A DNA stretch of 64,000 nucleotides, taken from Caprella mutica. Taxonomy: Eukaryota; Arthropoda; Malacostraca; Amphipoda; Caprellidae. Position numbers and translations under genes: made by a program. Position 1 is the first letter of the stretch, and every line of letters begins with the position of its first letter. Location: assembly GCA_947561585.1 (NCBI GenBank), contig CANNZV010000930.1, forward strand, positions 85,657 to 149,656. Direction: 5' to 3'. Positions 53,120 through 64,000 of this stretch are shown piece by piece. The notes under the pieces were generated by a model, which saw nothing but the letters and a program-made list of their open reading frames with translations, was not told the DNA's origin and searched no databases.

Positions 53120-53290
53120 AGAGATGGGCGAAAAGTACATCGAAAGTACTTAAGTACTAAGTACAAGTACACGTAAATCAATGTACTTGAAGTAGTTGCC
53201 CAAATATTCAAATACAAAAGTACTTTCAAAGTACAAGTACCAAGTACTTTTTAAAGTACTTTCAAGTACCAAGAACATTTACTATACAAT
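53120..53290. mobile_element. hAT-type terminus with AAGTAC-rich subterminal repeats
   Basis: CAGAGATGGGCGAAAAGTAC followed by dense AAGTACTTAAGTACTAAGTA and CAAGTACCAAGTACTTT words. CAGAGATGGGC with AAGTACTT-rich subterminal sequence is a pattern familiar from hAT elements in many animals. The other end is not seen; the satellite starts shortly after. Confidence 0.5.
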
Positions 53291-53329
53291 TTAAAACTAA
53301 TAATTTATGCTGTTAACTCTGATGGTACA

Positions 53330-56300
53330 CCTTCTCAGTAACTTTTTCTCTGATAGTACATCATCACAGTGACTCTTTTCTCTGATAGTACATCATCACA
53401 GTGACTCTTTTCTCTGATAGTACATCATCACAGTGACTCTTTTCTCTGATAGTACATCATCACAGTGACTCTTTTCTCTGATAGTACATCATCACAGTGA
53501 CTCTTTTCTCTGATAGTACATCATCACAGTGACTCTTTTCTCTGATAGTACATCATCACAGTGACTCTTTTCTCTGATAGTACATCATCACAGTGACTCT
53601 TTTCTCTGATAGTACATCATCAAAGTGACTCTTTTCTCTGATAGTACATCATCACAGTGACTCTTTTCTCTGATAGTACATCATCACAGTGACTCTTTTC
53701 TCTGATAGTACATCATCACAGTGACTCTTTTCTCTGATAGTACATCATCAAAGTGACTCTTTTCTCTGATAGTACATCATCACAGTGACTCTTTTCTCTG
53801 ATAGTACATCATCACAGTGACTCTTTTCTCTGATAGTACATCATCACAGTGACTCTTTTCTCTGATAGTACATCATCACAGTGACTCTTTTCTCTGATAG
53901 TACATCATCAAAGTGACTCTTTTCTCTGATAGTACATCATCACAGTGACTCTTTTCTCTGATAGTACATCATCACAGTGACTCTTTTCTCTGATAGTACA
54001 TCATCACAGTGACTCTTTTCTCTGATAGTACATCATCAAAGTGACTCTTTTCTCTGATAGTACATCATCACAGTGACTCTTTTCTCTGATAGTACATCAT
54101 CACAGTGACTCTTTTCTCTGATAGTACATCATCACAGTGACTCTTTTCTCTGATAGTACATCATCAAAGTGACTCTTTTCTCTGATAGTACATCATCACA
54201 GTGACTCTTTTCTCTGATAGTACATCATCACAGTGACTCTTTTCTCTGATAGTACATCATCAAAGTGACTCTTTTCTCTGAGAGTACATCATCACAGTGA
54301 CTCTTTTCTCTGATAGTACATCATCAAAGTGACTCTTTTCTCTGATAGTACATCATCACAGTGACTCTTTTCTCTGATAGTACATCATCACAGTGACTCT
54401 TTTCTCTGATAGTACATCATCACAGTGACTCTTTTCTCTGATAGTACATCATCACAGTGACTCTTTTCTCTGATAGTACATCATCACAGTGACTCTTTTC
54501 TCTGACAGTACATCATCACAGTGACTCTTTTCTCTGATAGTACATCATCACAGTGACTCTTTTCTCTGATAGTACATCATCACAGTGACTCTTTTCTCTG
54601 ACAGTACATCATCACAGTGACTCTTTTCTCTGATAGTACATCATCACAGTGACCCTTTTCTCTGATAGTATATCATCACAATGACTCTTTTCTCTGATAG
54701 TACATCATCACAGAGACTCTTTTCTCTGACAGTACATCATCACAGTGACTCTTTTCTCTGACAGTACATCATCACAGTAACTTTTTCTCTGATAGTACAT
54801 CATCACAGTGACTCTTTTCTCTGATAGTATATAATCACAGTGACTCTTTTCTCTGATAGTACATCATCGCAGTGACTCTTTTCTCTGATAGTACATCATC
54901 ACAGTGAATCTTTTCTCTCATAGTACATCATCACAGTGACTCTTTTCTCTCATAGTACATCATCACAGTGACTCTTTTCTCTGAGAGTACATCATCACAG
55001 TGACTCTTTTCTCTGATAGTACATCATCACAGTGACTCTTTACTCTGATAGTACATCATCACAATGACTCTTTTCTCTGATAGTACATCATCACAGTGAC
55101 TCTTTTCTCTGACAGTACATCATCACAGTGACTCTTTTCTCTGATAGTACATCATCACAGTGACTCTTTTCTCTGACAGTACATCATCACAGTGACTCTT
55201 TTCTCTGACAGTACATCATCACAGTGACTCTTTTCTCTGACAGTACATCATCACAGTGACTTTTTCTCTGATAGTACATCATCACAGTGACTCTTTTCTC
55301 TGATAGTATATCATCACAGTGACTCTTTTCTCTGATAGTACATCATCACAGTGACTCTTTTCTCTGACAGTACATCATCACAGTGACTCTTTTCTCTGAC
55401 AGTACATCATCACAGTAACTTTTTCTCTGATAGTACATCATCACAGTGACTCTTTTCTCTGATAGTATATCATCACAGTGACTCTTTTCTCTGATAGTAC
55501 ATCATCACAGTGACTCTTTTCTCTCATAGTACATCATCACAGTGACTCTTTTCTCTGAGAGTACATCATCACAGTGACTCTTTTCTCTGATAGTACATCA
55601 TTACAGTGACTCTTTTCTCTGATAGTACATCATCACAGTGACTCTTTCCTCTGATAGTACATCATCATAGTGACTCTTTTCTCTGATAGTATATCATCAT
55701 AGTGACTCTTTTTTTCTGATAGTACATCATCACAGTGACTCTTTTCTCTGATAGTGCATCATCACAGTGACTCTTTTCTCTGGTAGTACATCAACACAGT
55801 AACTCTTTTCTCTGATAGTACATCATCACAGTGATTTTTCTCTGATAGTACATCATTACAGTGACTCTTTTCTCTGATTGTACATCATCACAGTGACTCT
55901 TTTCTCTCATAGTACATCATCACAGTGACTCTTTTCTCTCATAGTACATCATCACAGTGACTCTTTTCTCTGAGAGTACATCATCACAGTGACTCTTTTC
56001 TCTGATAGTACATCATTACAGTGACTCTTTTCTCTGATAGTACATCATCACAGTGACTCTTTCCTCTGATAGTACATCATCATAGTGACTCTTTTCTCTG
56101 ATAGTATATCATCATAGTGACTCTTTTTTTCTGATAGTACATCATCACAGTGACTCATTTCTCTGATAGTGCATCATCACAGTGACTCTTTTCTCTGGTA
56201 GTACATCAACACAGTAACTCTTTTCTCTGATAGTACATCATCACAGTGATTTTTCTCTGATAGTACATCATTACAGTGACTCTTTTCTCTGATTGTACAT

Positions 56301-56570
56301 CATCACAGTGACTCTTTTCTCTGATAGTACATCATCACAGTGACTCTTTTCTCTGATAGTACATCATCACAGTGACTCTTTTCTCTGATAGTACATCATC
56401 ACAGTGATTTTTCTCTGATAGTACATCATTACAGTGACTCTTTTCTCTGATAGTACATCATCACAGTGACTCTTTTCTCTGATAGTACATCATCACAGTG
56501 ACTCTTTTCTCTGATAGTACATCATCACAGTGACTCTTTTCTCTGATAGTACATCATCACAGTGATTTCC
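53330..56570. repeat. 3.2-kb satellite, 32-bp unit
   Basis: About 101 head-to-tail units built from GTGACTCTTTTCTCTGATAG and TACATCATCACA. A variant with CAAAGTG recurs every 4-5 units between 53.6 and 54.2 kb. A 13-unit block (about 416 bp) containing GGTAGTACATCAACACAGTA is duplicated at about 55.5-55.9 and 55.9-56.3 kb. Another block with CACAGTAACTTTTTCTC repeats near 54.78 and 55.41 kb. Confidence 0.97.
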
Positions 56571-56574
56571 CAGG

Positions 56575-57462
56575 TAACATTGAACCTTCCCAGAAGATTC
56601 CAGGAACGTTCCATTGGAACGTTCCCTGAATGTTCCACTGGAATGTCCCCTGAATGTTCCTTTTCTGACACATTCCAGGAATATTCCAATGGAATCTTCA
56701 AGAATATTCCCTTTGGAACATTCCCTGAAGACTCCATTGGGACATTCCCCGAAGACTCCATTGGGACATTCCCCGAAGACTCCATTGGAACATTCCTTGA
56801 AGACTCCATTGGAACATTCCCTGAAGACTCCATTGGAACATTCCCTGAAGACTCCATTGGAACATTCCCTGAAGACTCCATTGGAACATTCCTTGAAGAC
56901 TCCATTGGAACATTCCCTGAAGACTCCATTGGAATATTCCTTGAAGACTCCATAGGAACATTCCCTGAATACTCCATTGGAACATTCCCTGAAGACTCCA
57001 TTGGAACATTCCCTGAATACTCCATTGGAGCATTCACTGAAGACTCCATTGGAACATTCCCTGAAGACTCCATTGGAACATTCCCCGAAGACTCCATTGG
57101 AACATTCCCCGAAGACTCCATTGGAACATTCCATGAAGACTCCATTGGAACATTCCAAGAAGACTTCATTGGAACATTCCATGAAGACTTCTTTGGAACA
57201 ACTTCTGAAGACTCCTTTGGAACAACTTCTGAAGACTCCTTTGGAACAACTTCTGAAGACTCCTTTGGAACAACTTCTGAAGACTCCTTTGGAACAACTT
57301 CTGAAGACTCCTTTGGAACAACTTCTGAAGACTCCTTTGGAACAACTTCTGAAGACTCTTTTGGAACATTCTCTGAAAACTTCTTTGGAACATTGTCAGA
57401 AGAATCCTTTGGAACACTGTCAGAAGAATCCTATGGAACACTTTCAGAAGACTGAATTAGAA
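56575..57462. repeat. 24-bp minisatellite joined directly to the 32-bp array
   Basis: About 36 units. First GGAACATTCCCTGAAGACTC then CATT; after 57185 GGAACAACTTCTGAAGACTC then CTTT. Each early unit contains GGAACATTCC, which fits the paired nGAAnnTTCn arrangement of heat-shock elements. The period is a multiple of three, so frames on both strands stay open (for example EDSIGTFP repeats); no start, splice or homology support is seen. Confidence 0.95.
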
Positions 57463-58180
57463 CTGTGAATTTATAGTGGGAATGTTAAATGTCACCTGGG
57501 TCAAGATGGTAGTAATCTACTATATAAGCTATAGTGAGTCAAGATTTGCTGCGGAATCAATGGAAATATATTTTTACTACTATCTAATGGTTTTACAGTA
57601 TACTCTCGCATCCTATTTTCAATGACTTTTTTCATCAAGAAAATAGAAAGAAGACATCATGGAAGAGGGGGGAAGTAAAACTAAGCTCTATGCACTAGGT
57701 CGACTACTCTGATATCACAGGTAACAGTGTCGACCCAGCGCACTCTGGCAATATTGCAGAAACCAAAATGAAAATGAACTCAAGGAACTATAGGGAGAAA
57801 TGACAGACGGTAAAAATAGAGGAATAACAGTTTATAGTAAATAATTACCTAAAAAACAGAAAACATGATAATTGAAAATGTAAGCAATAGATTTATTGAA
57901 AAACAAATATAGTGCTATTTTTGGATAAAAACTAAATATTCAAATGGATGCTTCATCTATAGTTTAATTAATATAGATTGTAGGGAAATGATTAGCAAGT
58001 GAGAGGATATTTTATTCAGGTACCTGACACGTATAGCTGCTCAAATTCCATTACCCTGAAGGCTATAAAAAAACGTTTAAAAAATCTATTAAAATACTTG
58101 AACAAAAAATCTATATAACTAGCTACAAAACTTAATATTTATCTATAACATTCTATCTAATAAAAAAAAAAAAAAACTCT
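57463..58180. other. No gene seen
   Basis: Spacer DNA between two minisatellites; nothing recognised. Confidence 0.45.
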
Positions 58181-58194
58181 TTATTTACAAACGT

Positions 58195-59462
58195 TCTATA
58201 GCTGCAAGATTAGGATCAGTAGTCTCAAAATTAGGATCTGTAGTCTCAAAATTAGGATCAGTAGTCTCAAAATTAGGATCAGTAGTCTCAAAATTAGGAT
58301 CTGTAGTCTCAAAATTAGGATCTGTAGTCTCAAGGCTAGGATCTGTAGTCTCAAGGCTAGGATCAGTAGTCTCAAGGCTAGGATCAGTAGTCTCAAGGCT
58401 AGGATCAGTAGTCTCAAGGCTAGGATCAGTAGTCTCAAGGCTAGGATCAGTAGTCTCAAGGCTAGGATCAGTAGTCTCAAGGCTAGGATCAGTAGTCTCA
58501 AGGCTAGGATCAGTAGTCTCAAGGCTAGGATCAGTAGTCTCAAGGCTAGGATCAGTAGTCTCAAGGCTAGGATCAGTAGTCTCAAGGCTAGGATCAGTAG
58601 TCTCAAGGCTAGGATCAGTAGTCTCAAGGCTAGGATCAGTTGTCTCAAGGCTAGGATCAGTTGTCTCAAGGCTAGGATCAGTTGTCTCAAGGCTAGGATC
58701 AGTTGTCTCAAGATTAGGGTCAGTTGTCTCAAGATTAGGGTCAGTTGTCTCAAGATTAGGGTCAGTTGTCTCAAGATTAGGGTCAGTTGTCTCAAGATTA
58801 GGGTCAGTTGTCTCAAGATTAGGGTCAGTTGTCTCAAGATTAGGGTCAGTTGTCTCAAGATTAGGGTCAGTTGTCTCAAGATTAGGGTCAGTTGTCTCAA
58901 GATTAGGGCAAGTTGTCTCAAGATTAGGGCAAGTTGTCTCAAGATTAGGGCAAGTTGTCTCTAGATTAGGGCAAGTTGTCTCTAGATTAGGGCAAGTTGT
59001 CTCTAGATTAGGGCAAGTTGTCTCTAGATTAAGGCAAGTTGTCTCTAGATTAGGGCAAGTTGTCTCTAGATTAGGGCAAGTTGTCTCTAGATTAGGGCAA
59101 GTTGTCTCTAGATTAGGGCAAGTTGTCTCTAGATTAGGGCAAGTTGTCTCTAGATTAGGGCAAGTTGTCTCTAGATTAGGGCAAGTTGTCTCTAGATTAG
59201 GGCAAGTTGTCTCTAGATTAGGGCAAGTTGTCTCTAGATTAGGGCAAGTTGTCTCTAGATTAAGGCAAGTTGTCTCTAGATTAGGGCAAGTTGTCTCTAG
59301 ATTAGGGCAAGTTGTCTCTAGATTAGGGCAAGTTGTCTCTAGATTAGGGCAAGTTGTCTCTAGATTAGGGCAAGTTGTCTCTAGATTAGGGCAAGTTGTC
59401 TCTAGATTAGGGCAAGTTGTCTCTAGATTAGGGCAAGTTGTCTCTAGATTAGGGCAAGTTGA
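58195..59462. repeat. 21-bp minisatellite (GTCTCTAGATTAGGGCAAGT)
   Basis: About 60 units of 21 bp in graded zones: AAAATTAGGATC(A/T)GTAGTCTC, then AAGGCTAGGATCAGTAGTCT, then AAGATTAGGGTCAGTTGTCT, then TAGATTAGGGCAAGTTGTCT. On the minus strand one frame stays open for 426 codons as a heptapeptide repeat (TCPNLET, TDPNLET, TDPSLET, TDPNFET), ending at 58185. It has no ATG start in frame. A second minus frame is also open for 248 codons, as expected from periodicity. Confidence 0.95.
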
Positions 59463-59465
59463 CAA

Positions 59466-59825
59466 TGCTCATGGATACAGAAAAGCTGCATCGTGAATAC
59501 TGTCACTTACCAAGGTATATGACGATAAAGGACAAAATTGTCTCCAAATAAAGCCTATACGATCCTGTCTACCTAATACAAAATCTCTAAGACCTCGTAG
59601 TTGAAGATCATATCTCTAGCATTATCCTCTAAAACTTCAAGTAGCGTTAATAAAATTATAAACTTGGTGAAAGTAAAAAAAGACAATCCATAATGAAAAT
59701 TACAACACGTAAAAACCCAAGAGACGCTACTCTCATTCTCTTCCATTAGCCATATACAGCTTCAGGATAGATCCCCGCCTGGCTTATTAAACAAATTGTA
59801 AATAGTCATAATTTGAGGTTCACTA
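59466..59825. other. No gene seen
   Basis: No recognised element. Confidence 0.4.
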
Positions 59826-59828
59826 TTT

Positions 59829-60012
59829 AGGGTCAGTTACGAATTATCGATATTTCCACATTCTCGATCATAGAAGTAAAAATTATAAAATTGAACATTG
59901 TAGATTGGTGACCAATAAAAATAACGTATAGAAAAGTTATATTAAATATATTCGTTTTATAGGTAGTATAATCGAAAATGTGGAACTGTGCATCAATTTG
60001 CAACTTAGCTGA
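59829..60012. mobile_element. Small TIR element, same family as 62578
   Basis: The left end AGGGTCAGTTACGAATTATC, with TTCCACATTCTCGATCATAG, is mirrored by AATCGAAAATGTGGAACTGT and TTTGCAACTTAGCT at the right. Confidence 0.65.
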
Positions 60013-60865
60013 GTAAATAGTCTCATCAAATACTGAACATGAGACACCAGATTTAACGAATGGAGGGGAAACCTTAGGAAGGGAATAACTTCATTCATTC
60101 CTCTCGTCCATTTTTCTGTTCCTCGCACCCACAGTCCGACCACAGAGTAGATCTCTGAAGTTGTACAGCCATTCTCCCATAAGATGTCCGTCTCAAAGTA
60201 TCTGTAATTGAAAATGGCTTAGCTATTATTCTGCAAAAATTAAAGTGATGTAGCAGCCGCAAATAAATAGAATTGGATATAATTAAAATAATTAAGAATA
60301 GAATAGACTTTAACCCTATTAGTAGTTAAAAGAGCACTAATGCTCTGAAATTAAAATAAAGTATGTATCCATAGATTATTGCATGCAGGATGCATATTAG
60401 AAGTAGCATTCGAAAGTTTGGCCTCATTCAAGAACCAATGAATAATTAATTGGTGTCTAAAAATATTACTAAATTATCTGAAAGATTGAACTATGATTTC
60501 AAAAAAAAAAAAAAAAAATTTTTTAGATATTGCTAATTAACTAGATATTATTAATGAAATATTCATAAGAATATAATTGCTACAATACTCACCTAGCTTT
60601 TTCGATCAAGATTGTCCAAAAAATAATAAGATTTCGTATTTTCTGTAGTAGCTACTGTGACATGCTTCCTTATTTCTTTTTTGATTTACATCAGTGAAGA
60701 GAGCCCAATTTGCTATGAAGTATGAACATCGTTATTCGTCATTTAAGAGTAGAAGAGCTGGAACTGTAAGAGAGGGGTATACAATGAGATTACAATTGCA
60801 TGAGCTGTATTGGCTATTATGATTTAAGCTAGTTATTATCCCGTTATGAATAACGGGTTTTTAAT
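60013..60865. other. No gene seen
   Basis: AT-rich DNA with a poly(A/T) tract near 60500; no recognised gene. Confidence 0.4.
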
Positions 60866-60884
60866 GGAAAACGGAATAGAAGAA

Positions 60885-61085
60885 TTTTTGAGTTTATGAA
60901 AGAATTTTGAGTTTTTGGAAGAATTTTGAGTTTTTGGAAGAATTCTGAGTTTATGGAAGAATTCTGAGTTTATGGAAGAATTTTGAGTTTTTGGAAGAAT
61001 TCTGAGTTTTTGGAAGAATTCTGAATTTTTTGGAAGAATTTTGAGTTTTTGAAAGAATTGAGGTTTTGGATGAATTTGGATGAGT
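60885..61085. repeat. ~19-bp minisatellite (GGAAGAATTTTGAGTTTTT)
   Basis: About ten imperfect units that grade into the neighbouring 18-bp array. Confidence 0.85.
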
Positions 61086-61985
61086 TTCTTGAGAGAAAAT
61101 TTGAGTTTTCGGAAAATTTAGTGTTTTCGGAAAATTTAGTGTTTTCGAAAAATTTAATGTTTTCGAAAAATTTATTGTTTTCTGAAAATTTAATGTTTTC
61201 GGAAAATTCAATGTTTTCGGAAAATTCAATGTTTTCGGAAAATTTAATGTTTTGGAAAATTTAATGTTTTGGAAAATTTAATGTTTTCGGAAAATTTGAT
61301 GTTTTGGAAAATTTAATGTTTTCGGAAAATTTAATGTTTTCGGAAAATTTAATGTTTTCGGAAAATTTAATGTTTTCGGAAAATTTAATGTTTTCGGAAA
61401 ATTTAATGTTTTCGGAAAATTTAATGTTTTCGGAAAATTTAATGTTTTCGGAAAATTTAATGTTTTCGGAAAATTTAATGTTTTCGGAAAATTTAATGTT
61501 TTCGGAAAATTTAATGTTTTCGGAAAATTTAATGTTTTCGGAAAATTTAATGTTTTCGGAAAATTTAATGTTTTTGGAAAATTTAATGTTTTTGGAAAAT
61601 TTAATGCTTTTGGAAAATTTAATGTTTTCGAAAAATTAAATGTTTACGGAAAATTTAATGTTTTCGGAAAATTAAATGTTTTAGGAAAATTAAATGTTTT
61701 AGGAAAATTAAATGTTTTAGGAAAATTAAATGTTTTAGGAAAATTTAATGTTTCAGGAAAATTTAATGTTTCAGGAAAATTTAATGTTTTAGGAAAATTT
61801 AATGTTTTCGGAGAATTTAATGTTTTCGGAGAATTTAATGTTTTCGGAAAATTTTCTAGTTTTAGGAAAATTTGGTAGTTTTCGAAAAATTTGGTAGTTA
61901 TCGGAAAATTTGGTAGTTATCGGAAAATTTGGTAGTTATCGGAAAATTTGGTAGTTTTCGGAGTATTTGGAAAATTTATGAGTAT
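61086..61985. repeat. 18-bp minisatellite (TTTTCGGAAAATTTAATG)
   Basis: About 50 units, nearly identical in 61310-61570, then zones with TTTTAGGAAAATTAAATG and finally TTATCGGAAAATTTGGTAG. The open frame (ENLMFS repeats) follows from the period of 18. Confidence 0.95.
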
Positions 61986-61989
61986 TTGG

Positions 61990-62370
61990 AAGATATCTAG
62001 TATAAGAAAACTAAGTTTTATAAAAAAATTCTTGAGCATGATGGATTTATATATGTATTTATAAAAACACATTGCTCTTTATTATGAGGAGGGATAATAT
62101 TAACAATAGCTATAAATTATAATATATACATTTCAATTCAAATCATGACTCATGCATTACTAGAAATAGAGTTATCAAAAAGTTGCCCTGAAGTGAATCA
62201 ATTCGATCACAGTTATACCTATCAGCAGGTCATTTTTCTAGGTACTCACTATATCACCTCATTAATTATTACTTTTATTTTACCTATCAGTTGACAGTAG
62301 AAAAAGCTATTGGCAAGACTGATGACTTTATAATTTATAGGCATGAATAATATGAATTGTCATAGCTAAC
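61990..62370. other. No gene seen
   Basis: AT-rich DNA without recognised features. Confidence 0.4.
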
Positions 62371-62378
62371 TTGATATT

Positions 62379-62432
62379 AGGGCAAATTACGAATTATCAG
62401 TCAGTTCCACATCTTCGGTCATAGACTCAGAA
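62379..62432. mobile_element. End fragment of the small TIR family
   Basis: AGGGCAAATTACGAATTATC, then GTTCCACATCTTCGGTCATA, matches the left end of the element at 59829. Confidence 0.6.
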
Positions 62433-62577
62433 GAGAAAACGATTTAGGTACATGGGTAGTACCTAACAAGAATTAATTAGCCTAATGTTTAAATAATTTA
62501 TATCCATGATATGACACCGTTACCATCCATAATACATTAATAAATACAAGAATTCAATAATAATTAATAGGTACCTA

Positions 62578-62779
62578 GGGTAGGTAAGTTTCGAATAATC
62601 TGACAGTTTCACAATCACGTTATTGGTCATATAAGAAAAAATATATAAAAATTATTACTTTTATTGGTATCCATGATACCTTAACATGGATACCAATAAA
62701 AATAAATTTCCGATTAGGTATATAGTTTTTTCTTATATGACTGAACATGTGAAACCGACCGACAAAGCGTAACTTACCC
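62578..62779. mobile_element. Complete ~200-bp foldback/TIR element, TA-flanked
   Basis: The left end GGGTAGGTAAGTTTCGAATA, through GGTCATATAAGAAAAAA, is mirrored by TTTTTTCTTATATGACTGAA through GTAACTTACCC. The centre is GGTATCCATGATACC and its mirror. Both sides are flanked by TA. This best-preserved copy defines the family found at 2.2, 5.3, 5.9, 37.6, 59.8, 62.4 and 62.8 kb. Confidence 0.85.
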
Positions 62780-62811
62780 TACCTATAGTCTAGAGATAGG
62801 TAGCTCCTATT

Positions 62812-62870
62812 ATAGTTTTTCATATGATCGAAGATATGGAACTGACCGATAATTCGTAACTAGCCCTAGT
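62812..62870 (+). mobile_element. Right-end fragment of the small TIR family
   Basis: TTTTTCATATGATCGAAGAT, then GGAACTGACCGATAATTCGT and AACTAGCCCTA. Confidence 0.7.
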
Positions 62871-63575
62871 ACAAAGGTAACTAAGCATACCTAAACAATA
62901 ATAAAGATAAGCCAATATAACTGTAAGAGAGTAAAATTAATAACATATCTACTCATAGATACGTAACAAGGTAGGTACTATTGCAACATGTATTCATTTT
63001 TTCATTGTTTATTAAGATACTAGATTGCTTGATATCAAGTGCCTACGGACCTAATTTAGTAAAACGATATAGGAATTTGATTAAACTACCTATTTAATTT
63101 GATGATACCTAAGTAGTTATACCTATACTTACAGTTAATGATATCAGAGTAGCTCTGTCACAATAGCCAATAAGAATCATCTCTTTGTAGTTTGTGGTAG
63201 CCTGTGTAAATAGTGTAATATTCACTAGCTACTGCTGCAATATGGCTAACTTCCGATTGGGTAGCAGGAAGCCATCTAGCGGACAACTGCTGTTCAATAT
63301 GGCGGAGACACTTATTTCACGGGCACGTTTTTGAAAGTAAAATCTTTACCATTCTACCTATTTTCAATAGCGTTGAATGTAGCTACTATAATTCTCTAAG
63401 TTGAATTGAAAATAATTGTTTTTTCAATAGTATTTGTTCCATATTTGACGAAAGGAGCAAACAATTTCGATTCATTAATTGCACAACAATTCGCTCAACC
63501 ACTCGCTGTGAAATGGAAAATAGAACTGATCTAGTTTCAACTGTTCCAGTTGAACTTTTACTTGTCAGAGGCAAA
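62871..63575. other. No gene seen
   Basis: AT-rich DNA with scattered GGTACCTA words and one GCCATCTAGCGG motif near 63273. No exon recognised. Confidence 0.4.
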
Positions 63576-63577
63576 TC

Positions 63578-63775
63578 ATGTGCTTAGTGTACGTGACGTC
63601 ATCAAGGCAGTACTATTAAATAGAAAATTAGAGACTTATGTGATTAAATAATAAACTAAATTTATTATTGCATTCATATATTGACCACAAATTAAAATTA
63701 TTATGATTTGACGCATTTTAGTTACTTTAAATTTGACTTTCGAGTGTTGCTGTGATGACGTCACGCACACTGCAA
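63578..63775. mobile_element. Short MITE related to 49617-50104
   Basis: The left AGTGTACGTGACGTCATCA is mirrored at the right by TGATGACGTCACGCACACT, followed inward by GTGTTGCTG as in the 50-kb element. The termini carry TGACGTCA. Confidence 0.65.
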
Positions 63776-64000
63776 AACTCAACGAATATAAGAAATGGCT
63801 TAGCCTCGCACGGGGTTTAAATATAATTCACAAGATATAAAAAGATGATTTAAACTTTAAGAAATTGATTATCTCATATCGAAAGTTTTTAATATATGAT
63901 TATAACCATTAACATTACACCAGAATAATTTTAATAAATCCTCCTTAATTGTTTTATATATTCATATTCAGTGGAATTTTTTTTTTATATATTTGAATTC

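Noticed and set aside
53330..56570. 32-bp units resembling CRISPR repeat length
   Set aside because: Repeats are directly head to tail without spacers.
56493..57468. Overlapping frames of 111-297 codons on both strands
   Set aside because: A 24-bp repeat keeps many frames open at once; no single frame is favoured.
59937..60143. 68-codon minus-strand frame
   Set aside because: Overlaps a small TIR element and has no recognisable similarity.

Overview
This is an AT-rich stretch of an invertebrate animal nuclear genome. The evidence is split genes with GT-AG introns, a secreted immunoglobulin plus C-type-lectin gene, nested LTR and non-LTR retrotransposons, several kinds of DNA-transposon remnant, and about 20 kb of tandem satellite DNA. 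Nothing looks bacterial or viral. The phylum cannot be fixed from the window. Secreted Ig + CTLD proteins recall gastropod CREPs, but the TATA/Inr-like core promoter and common transposons fit many invertebrates.

Two host genes can be assembled from exons. (1) A minus-strand gene (16795 down to 7928) has six exons whose intron phases all agree. It encodes a 274-residue secreted protein: signal peptide, one Ig domain split by a phase-0 intron, and a long-form C-type lectin domain with six cysteines. A TATA box lies about 85-90 bp upstream of its start codon. Its 4.9-kb second intron holds a 3' fragment of a Ty3/Gypsy element, which is itself interrupted by a 5'-truncated LINE with a poly(A) tail. 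A partial duplicate of the Ig region, with a broken exon, lies at 6.1-7.0 kb. (2) A plus-strand gene (about 35.4-45.4 kb) has at least five secure exons and two probable upstream ones. It encodes an unrecognised cysteine-rich, probably secreted protein made of recurring motifs. Its introns carry foldback elements and a 2.5-kb satellite.

Layout: 0-5.5 kb, foldback elements and a 1.35-kb DNA transposon with perfect 24-bp terminal inverted repeats; 6-17 kb, the Ig-lectin gene and nested retroelements; 18.2-19.7 kb, a 15-bp satellite; 20.8-23 kb, a second, interrupted copy of the 4-kb transposon; 26.5-34.8 kb, a giant 15-bp minisatellite; 35.4-45.4 kb, the second gene; 45.5-47 kb, three minisatellites, one carrying about 16 perfect TGACGTCA sites; 47.3-50.7 kb, a hAT-like element with 8-bp target-site duplications; 53.3-61.9 kb, satellites of 32, 24, 21 and 18 bp; 62-64 kb, small TIR elements.

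The most unusual signal is a superfamily of different ~15-bp minisatellites that share one layout: GG, two or three variable bases, a T-rich TTTTC-like core, then CC. In several places inverted copies of such units bracket a unique AT-rich core, as in foldback transposons. The 2.5-kb array at 41.6 kb starts with the same bases as one of these short elements. This suggests that the large arrays grew from transposon ends. Most long open frames in the arrays exist only because the unit length is a multiple of three, so they are not called as genes.
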